Shown in pieces: positions 27,326 through 32,364 of a stretch of 32,364 bases of DNA. The notes below the pieces were generated by a model, which worked only from the letters and a program-made list of their open reading frames with translations, had not been told where the DNA came from and searched no databases. The position numbers were made by a program, and so were the translations under genes. Every line of letters starts with the position of its first letter. The stretch's first letter is position 1. Origin of the DNA: Streptococcus sanguinis (GTDB lineage: Bacteria; Bacillota; Bacilli; Lactobacillales; Streptococcaceae); the NCBI RefSeq assembly GCF_003943655.1, contig NZ_RJMM01000017.1:7511-39874 (forward strand), written 5' to 3'.

Positions 27326-27350
27326 TTTTCTTATCGCAGCGATAAGAAAA
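27326..27350. repeat. Perfect palindrome just after the cshB stop
   Basis: TTTTCTTATCGC and its reverse complement lie around a single central base (27338), giving an 11-bp hairpin with a CAG/CTG loop. It is 9 bp past the cshB stop and ahead of the true terminator. There is no T tract after it on the minus strand; it could stabilise the mRNA end or be a protein-binding dyad. Confidence 0.6.
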
Positions 27351-27358
27351 GTATATCA

Positions 27359-28702
27359 CTAAAAGATTTGGCGCTTAGCCTTACGCTCTGCCCGGCCACG
27401 TGCACGATTCTCTGCTCGCTTAGTCTTGCGGCGCTTTTCGTTCACCGCCCACTGGATTTTTTTCTTGTAGCCTGGTTTGATTTTTTTCTTTTTCTTCTTG
27501 ACCAGCCCCAGCATTTCTGTGTCCAGCTTCTCCCGGCTCTTTTCCCGATTGGCTCGACGGTCTCGGTCGTAGGTATCCTGGAACTCGTCATCTTTTATCA
27601 TCTTGGGAATGAACTTAATCCCCATCTTTTCCAGCTCCCGAATATCTGAGTCGTCACTCGGCTGGTAGAGGGTAATGGCTGTGCCCTTAAGTCCATTACG
27701 GCCGGTTCGGCCTACCCGATGGACAAAGAAAGACAAGTCCTGAGGAATGGCATCGTTGATAACATGGCTGACACCTTCGATATCAATCCCCCTCGCGGCC
27801 AAGTCAGTAGCGACAATGTACTCAAAATCCAGATTCTTGACCTGATTCATGATGCGCTTGCGCTCCCGCGGAGCAATATCTCCATGAATTTTAGCAACTT
27901 TGAGTCCTTGAGCTGTCAGATAGCTGTGCAGCTCATCTGCCCTCGTCTTGGTATTAACGAAAATCATAGCCAGATAAGGCTGTAGGAGCTGACTGATTTG
28001 ATAAATCTGGGCATTTTTATCTCGTCCCTTGGTTGACAAGAGCCAGTTTTCAATGGTGTCCGCAATGACCGTCTTGGTCTTAATCTGCTCAATGACTGGA
28101 TTAGACAGGTATTTTTTCAAAAAAGGCTGAAGCTTCTGTGGAATGGTCGCTGAAAAAACAAGAAACTGCAGGTCTTTTGGCAGCCGGCCTGCAATCTTAT
28201 CAACCGTCGCCAAAAAGCCCATGTCCAGTGTCATATCTGCCTCGTCAACGACAAAGGTCTTGGCCTTGTGAATGGCCAAATCGCCAGACTCTACCAAGTC
28301 ATAAATCCGCCCCGGCGTTCCGATGACGATATGAGGCTGACTGGACTCTAACTTCCCAATTTGGCGAGCCTTGTCTGTCCCACCGACATAGTTGGCCACC
28401 CGAATCTCTTTTTCAGAAAAGCTAGCTAACTGCCGAGCCGCCTGATAAATCTGGGCTGCTAGCTCCCGACTTGGGGCTGTAATAACAGTCTGCACGCTGT
28501 CTGCTTCCTCATCCAGCATTTGAAAGATTGGCAGCAAAAACGTGTGGGTCTTCCCAGAGCCTGTCTTGGACTCACCGACCAAATCCCGATCTGACAATAC
28601 CACAGGAATCAGCTTTTCTTGGACTGGAGTCGCTTCAACGAAGTTCAAATCCCTAAGCGCTTCCTGAATATATTCTTTAAACTTAAATTCTGTAAATTTC
28701 AT
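27359..28702 (-). CDS. cshB: DEAD-box RNA helicase CshB-like
   Basis: This is an ATP-dependent RNA helicase used in ribosome assembly, RNA decay and cold growth. The 447-residue protein shows the Q motif region (ATPVQEKLIP), Walker A GESKTGSGKT, the DEAD box in VVDEADMTLDMG, SAT in FSATIPQK, and motif VI HRVGRTGRNG. After about residue 365 there is a Lys/Arg-rich tail (KKKKKKIKPGYKKK and RARGRAERKAKRQ) that would bind RNA. The Walker A serine variant GES replaces the more common AQT, as in the CshB group. It is monocistronic between its own promoter and terminator. Confidence 0.9.
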   Translation of the reverse strand: MKFTEFKFKEYIQEALRDLNFVEATPVQEKLIPVVLSDRDLVGESKTGSGKTHTFLLPIFQMLDEEADSVQTVITAPSRELAAQIYQAARQLASFSEKEIRVANYVGGTDKARQIGKLESSQPHIVIGTPGRIYDLVESGDLAIHKAKTFVVDEADMTLDMGFLATVDKIAGRLPKDLQFLVFSATIPQKLQPFLKKYLSNPVIEQIKTKTVIADTIENWLLSTKGRDKNAQIYQISQLLQPYLAMIFVNTKTRADELHSYLTAQGLKVAKIHGDIAPRERKRIMNQVKNLDFEYIVATDLAARGIDIEGVSHVINDAIPQDLSFFVHRVGRTGRNGLKGTAITLYQPSDDSDIRELEKMGIKFIPKMIKDDEFQDTYDRDRRANREKSREKLDTEMLGLVKKKKKKIKPGYKKKIQWAVNEKRRKTKRAENRARGRAERKAKRQIF

Positions 28703-28729
28703 CTTGTCCTCTATTCTATTATCCTAACT

Positions 28730-28738
28730 ATTATACCA
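28730..28738 (-). promoter_or_regulatory. Extended -10 promoter of cshB
   Basis: On the minus strand TGGTATAAT, a perfect extended -10 about 28 bp before the cshB ATG; no -35 consensus. Confidence 0.6.
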
Positions 28739-28779
28739 AAAAAACTGCCATCCTGCTCCCCCTCAAACCTAAGAAGCAG

Positions 28780-28803
28780 AAAAGCGAGTCTGAAACTCGC
28801 TTC
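28780..28803 (-). terminator. Probable terminator after mraY
   Basis: An 8-bp perfect stem pairs 28782-28789 with 28795-28802, loop of 5; on the minus strand only a short TTTT run overlaps the stem end. It lies 4 bp past the mraY stop. The T tract is weak, so some read-through into cshB is possible. Confidence 0.6.
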
Positions 28804-28806
28804 TTG

Positions 28807-29790
28807 CTATAGATATAGAATGGCTAGGGTCAAGAGACTGCCCACGATGCCGATTCCCCAGAAGAAGAAATCGACTTTCCATTCGCTCCACTCCTTGCCA
28901 TGACCACTCAAGCCGCCAAGTTCAAAGTGGTGATGAACCGGAGTCATCCGGAAAATCCGCTTGCCACCGGTCAGCTTGAAGTAGGTCACCTGCATCATGA
29001 CAGAGGTCGTCTCAAACACATATACGATACCAATCAAGAGGAGGGTCCACTCTTGGTGAAGGGAAATGGAGATAGCAGCCAGCATACCGCCTAAAGCCAA
29101 GCTTCCCACATCCCCCATGAAGATTTTAGCAGGCTTATGGTTGAAAACAAAGAACCCTAGCAAGCCGCCAATCATGCTAATGATGATAATCAGAATATCA
29201 AAACGCTTCTGCTCAACAGCAATCACAGCATCGGCCACCAAACTAATGACCACCGAGATGCTAGCCAAACCATCAATTCCATCCGTCAGATTGACAGCAT
29301 TGGAGAAGCCAATCAGCCAAAAAAGGACGAAAAAGACATAGAGGAAGCCTATCTGGACAGGAATGGTGAAGACATTCAGCTGGTCGCCAGCTCCGTGCTG
29401 ATTGTAAAAGAAGTAAAAGACAACTCCACCGACCAGCTGCAGAAACAATTTCTGCTTGGGATTTAGACCCTCGTTGATCTTACGAAAAACCTTGAGAAAG
29501 TCGTCCAAAAAGCCGACAACACCATACAGGACCAAGATAAAAAGAATCATGATCAAGCCGTTGGACAGCTGATGCGAAAACAGACCGATAACAAAGCTGG
29601 CAAGAACAGCTGTCAAGAGAAAGACTGTGCCACCCATGGTTGGCGTTCCGGCCTTGGCCTGATGCTGCTTGACATCTTCGTGCATCTGTTGGCCTGTGAT
29701 ACGAGCCTTATGGTAAAAACGAATAAAGGCAGGAATGCCGATGATAGTTAGGATAAAAGTTACGATTCCTGCAATAAGAGCAATAAGCAT
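28807..29790 (-). CDS. mraY: Phospho-N-acetylmuramoyl-pentapeptide transferase
   Basis: MraY moves phospho-MurNAc-pentapeptide from UDP to undecaprenyl phosphate, making lipid I. The 327-residue protein has about ten membrane helices. Family motifs are present: DDFLK near residue 95, [13 protein letters not shown] in the middle with the catalytic Asp, [12 protein letters not shown], and the HHHFEL loop near the C-terminus. It begins 1 bp after the pbp2x stop, so it is translationally coupled to pbp2x, as in other streptococcal ftsL-pbp2x-mraY clusters. Confidence 0.96.
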   Translation of the reverse strand: MLIALIAGIVTFILTIIGIPAFIRFYHKARITGQQMHEDVKQHQAKAGTPTMGGTVFLLTAVLASFVIGLFSHQLSNGLIMILFILVLYGVVGFLDDFLKVFRKINEGLNPKQKLFLQLVGGVVFYFFYNQHGAGDQLNVFTIPVQIGFLYVFFVLFWLIGFSNAVNLTDGIDGLASISVVISLVADAVIAVEQKRFDILIIIISMIGGLLGFFVFNHKPAKIFMGDVGSLALGGMLAAISISLHQEWTLLLIGIVYVFETTSVMMQVTYFKLTGGKRIFRMTPVHHHFELGGLSGHGKEWSEWKVDFFFWGIGIVGSLLTLAILYL

Positions 29791-29791
29791 A

Positions 29792-32080
29792 TTAGTCTCC
29801 CATTGTAATTGTTATTTTCTTGAGATTTTTCAGCGAAGTATTGGTCTTCTCGCTCTGCTTGACGACCTTGGAGCCCTCTCCTTTGAAAGTGACTTCAATG
29901 CCCTGCCACTTCGCAAAACGTTCAACATTGGCCTTGGTCCAGCCGTACATATCGGGCAGACTTTCTAAATCATCTGACAAGATCAAAATCTGCTGATTGG
30001 CCTTGAGATTTTTGCCCTCTTTGACAGATACTTTTTTAATCTTGCCACCTGTTCCCAGCACAATTGGTTGGACTAGGTTGCGACTCAATTCATCTGCCAG
30101 ACCGCCAGGACTGACTTGATGTTTCAGACCTAGTTGCTTGGTCAGATCTTCCAGTGATGGCATCTTATAGCTGGTTTCTTCAGTGACTGTTTCGAGAGCT
30201 GGAGTCGTCTCTGTCGTCAGATTAAGACTGTCTTTAAGAGCGACTGCTTCTTCCAAGACCGGATTGACCACTTCCTGCCAGAATATAGGCTGGAATTTTT
30301 CCTCGGGCTGCTGAACTGTCACATACATGATAAATTCCGGATTTTCTGCCGGCGTCATGGCAACAACTGAATAGATATTGTCGTTCTCGCCCTCTAGATA
30401 ACCATTTTCAGAAGCGATCTGAGCGGTCCCTGACTTGACAGCGACATTCTGACCAGCCACTTGAATGACAGGTTCTCCACCGACATTCAGGGTTCCGTGG
30501 TAAGGGTCTGTTCCAACTTGAACCATATAATCCCGAGTGGTTTGAGCCGCTTTTTCTGAGACAGGATTTCCGATAATTTCCGTCGCAGTCTTACGAGCTG
30601 TATTGGTTTTTGGGTCATGGATAGCATTGATAAACTTAGGCTCCACCATGACACCGTCATTGGCTACAGATGAGAAAGCACGAAGCATCTGCACCTGTGT
30701 CACACCAATCCCTTGACCGAAAGAACTCATGGCAATCGTAACATAGTTATCACCTGGCAGGGAGCCATAGGTTTCATTGCCCATCCCAAAGCGGGTCGGC
30801 AGACCAAACTTAAACTTACTCAAGTAGTCCAGCCACTTGTCATTGCCCATCTTCTGCTCCAGAATGGTCATACCAACGTTACTGGAATAGGTAAATCCTT
30901 GGGCAAAGGTCAGGGTTTCCCCTTCTGAAATCCCCATGTTGACGTTCCAGTCCCGAATGGTCGCATCCATGACCTTGTATTCTCTACTGTCAAAGGTATC
31001 GTTAGGATTAAAGCTGCCATTATCAATAGCTGAAGCCAAAGTCATAACCTTCATAGTAGATCCAGGCTCGTACTGGCCTTGATAGAGCATGGTGTTCCAG
31101 TTGCCCAGATTTTTCTCATTCAAGCCTTCCTTGGTATCTGCATTATAGGTCGGCCGTTGAGAAGTGGCTAGGATTTCGCCGGTCTTGGCACTGACCAAGG
31201 TTGCATTGACAAACTTACCTTTGACTTTTTCCTGAAAAGCATTCATCCGCGTTTCTAGGTAGGTTTGCAAATCAGCCGACAGCGTTGTATAGACGTCCTT
31301 GCCGTCCTCTGCCTGTACAGAGACCTTTTCTGACCCAGGCACAACATTACCATTCCGGTCTTTTTCGTAGGTCACAATCCCATTCTGACCAGCAAGAATC
31401 CTATCCAGAGCCTGCTCCATGCCAGAAGTCCCTTTCAGCGTCTTATTGCCTTCCTTATCCTCCTGCAGCTGGGCAAGACCGATAAACTGGGAGGCAAAGA
31501 CACCGTTGCTATAACTGCGGTTAGGACTGGTAGTAAAGTCAATCCCTTCAATACCAGCAGCTTCAAAGGCTTCCCGCATGGCATTCATATTACTGTAGGT
31601 AATGCCATTGCCCTGTGCCCCGAAGGAAACCTGCTTGAGGTTTTTCTGCGACAGCTGGGTTTTGACATAGTCCTTATCCAACTCTAGGTATTGATTGAAA
31701 ATCTCTGCCACCTTATCATACTGGGATTCTTCTACGTAGAGAATCTTGCCGGTAGCTGACTTGTAGCTCTTGTCAATAATGGCATAGACATTATAAGTCG
31801 TGGCATCCTCTGCAATGGGAACACCATTTCGGTCATAAATCGTTCCCCGCCGGGCAGCGACTGTGACCGTCTTTTGATGGACTACTTCTGCACCCTTTGA
31901 TAGATTAACACCGAACTTCTGGTCTGTTCCGATAATAATGGCAAAATTAATCAAGAAAACGAAAAAGAGAAAGATAGCTAAGATACTCATGCTCTTTCCC
32001 ACTTGCCTCCGATTGTATTCAGGAGTTTGCCTATTTTTCAGGGCGTATTTTTTAATTCTTTCAAAAATTCTATTCTTCAT
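29792..32080 (-). CDS. pbp2X: Penicillin-binding protein 2x (septal transpeptidase)
   Basis: PBP2x is the class B transpeptidase of septal wall synthesis, working with FtsW. The 762-residue protein has a short basic cytoplasmic N-terminus, a membrane helix at about 29-51, and a dimerisation domain. The transpeptidase domain has Ser341 in STMK, Ser399-Ser400-Asn in YSSNVGM, and Lys549 in KSGTAQ. Two PASTA repeats follow, near residues 640-700 and 705-762. The core motifs are intact and show no change in the STMK, SSN or KSG boxes themselves. It overlaps ftsL by 11 bp and stands 1 bp before mraY. Confidence 0.96.
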   Translation of the reverse strand: MKNRIFERIKKYALKNRQTPEYNRRQVGKSMSILAIFLFFVFLINFAIIIGTDQKFGVNLSKGAEVVHQKTVTVAARRGTIYDRNGVPIAEDATTYNVYAIIDKSYKSATGKILYVEESQYDKVAEIFNQYLELDKDYVKTQLSQKNLKQVSFGAQGNGITYSNMNAMREAFEAAGIEGIDFTTSPNRSYSNGVFASQFIGLAQLQEDKEGNKTLKGTSGMEQALDRILAGQNGIVTYEKDRNGNVVPGSEKVSVQAEDGKDVYTTLSADLQTYLETRMNAFQEKVKGKFVNATLVSAKTGEILATSQRPTYNADTKEGLNEKNLGNWNTMLYQGQYEPGSTMKVMTLASAIDNGSFNPNDTFDSREYKVMDATIRDWNVNMGISEGETLTFAQGFTYSSNVGMTILEQKMGNDKWLDYLSKFKFGLPTRFGMGNETYGSLPGDNYVTIAMSSFGQGIGVTQVQMLRAFSSVANDGVMVEPKFINAIHDPKTNTARKTATEIIGNPVSEKAAQTTRDYMVQVGTDPYHGTLNVGGEPVIQVAGQNVAVKSGTAQIASENGYLEGENDNIYSVVAMTPAENPEFIMYVTVQQPEEKFQPIFWQEVVNPVLEEAVALKDSLNLTTETTPALETVTEETSYKMPSLEDLTKQLGLKHQVSPGGLADELSRNLVQPIVLGTGGKIKKVSVKEGKNLKANQQILILSDDLESLPDMYGWTKANVERFAKWQGIEVTFKGEGSKVVKQSEKTNTSLKNLKKITITMGD

Positions 32081-32357
32081 CCGTTGAACTCACTGTTTTA
32101 CGATTTCCCTTCTGGAGTTTCATATCCTGAGAGCTGGCTAGTTGGGACAGCCTTTCATAGCGGGTCAGTTCATTGACTTCCTGCTTGAGGTCGGCTAGCT
32201 CTGTCTGCTCCGCTTCAATCTGGGTATTGACTTCTGTCAAATCCCGATCCACCTGCAATAGCTTGGTCTGCATAAAGACGATGCTGACCGCTAAAATAAT
32301 GGCAGTCAAAACGATAGAGCCGTAAAAGGCCTTCTCAACTCGGGAAAATTTTCTCAT
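32070..32357 (-). CDS. ftsL: Cell division protein FtsL
   Basis: FtsL is a small bitopic divisome protein that forms a complex with FtsB/DivIC and DivIB/FtsQ. The 95-residue protein has a basic N-terminus, one membrane helix at about residues 10-32 ([20 protein letters not shown]), then a heptad coiled coil (about 36-70, [20 protein letters not shown] and on). Sequence conservation is low in this family, so the call rests on topology, size and position before pbp2x. The window ends 7 bases before the start, so its ribosome binding site and the expected rsmH upstream are not seen. Confidence 0.92.
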   Translation of the reverse strand: MRKFSRVEKAFYGSIVLTAIILAVSIVFMQTKLLQVDRDLTEVNTQIEAEQTELADLKQEVNELTRYERLSQLASSQDMKLQKGNRKTVSSTDEE

Positions 32358-32364
32358 CTGATCT

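Overview
This window is core chromosome of a low-GC Gram-positive coccus and is almost certainly from a viridans Streptococcus. The evidence is the set of streptococcal proteins (MapZ, StkP with PASTA domains, GpsB, a class B PBP2x with two PASTA domains), a bacterial type B RNase P RNA beside gpsB, and the pbp1A-recU / ypsA-gpsB-rnpB-rlmL-mapZ and ftsL-pbp2x-mraY gene orders. The protein sequences look like the Sanguinis/Mitis side of the genus, but I cannot fix the species by reading. No prophage, insertion sequence, CRISPR array, tRNA or rRNA was seen.

Layout, left to right. (1) Positions 1-1418, minus: liaF and the 5' part of liaS (cut by the window edge), a cell-envelope stress sensor. 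(2) 1564-9918, minus: a long gmk-rpoZ-priA-fmt-rsmB-phpP-stkP operon-like run with short gaps and overlaps, a good promoter before gmk, a second candidate before fmt, and a strong terminator after stkP. (3) 10105-11718, minus: rny (RNase Y), alone between its own promoter and terminator. (4) 12083-12565, plus: luxS, with a 364-bp AT-rich gap between it and rny that holds both promoters and what may be a frameshifted tiny ORF. (5) 12624-16884, minus: ypsA, gpsB, rnpB, rlmL, mapZ. (6) 16952-19685, plus: recU-pbp1A, whose promoter faces and overlaps that of ypsA. (7) 19763-25377, minus: pepC; pncB-nadE-GNAT (NAD salvage); and DUF4059-trxB. (8) 25548-27100, minus: a two-gene polar amino acid (probably cystine) ABC importer without a binding protein. 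(9) 27359-28702, minus: the DEAD-box helicase cshB. (10) 28807-32357, minus: ftsL-pbp2x-mraY, the start of a dcw-type division cluster.

How it fits together: much of the window is one physiological theme, septal and peripheral peptidoglycan synthesis and its control. StkP/PhpP phosphorylate and dephosphorylate division proteins; MapZ marks midcell; GpsB balances septal and peripheral synthesis; PBP1A and PBP2x cross-link; MraY makes lipid I; LiaFS watches for envelope damage. The MapZ here has threonines at exactly positions 67 and 78, the numbers I recall for the pneumococcal StkP phosphosites. I did not find a clearly novel system. The observations most worth a second look are the serine-rich extracellular low-complexity stretches shared by StkP, PBP1A and MapZ, the facing recU/ypsA promoters, the orphan cystine-type transporter next to thioredoxin reductase, and the broken mini-ORF upstream of rny.
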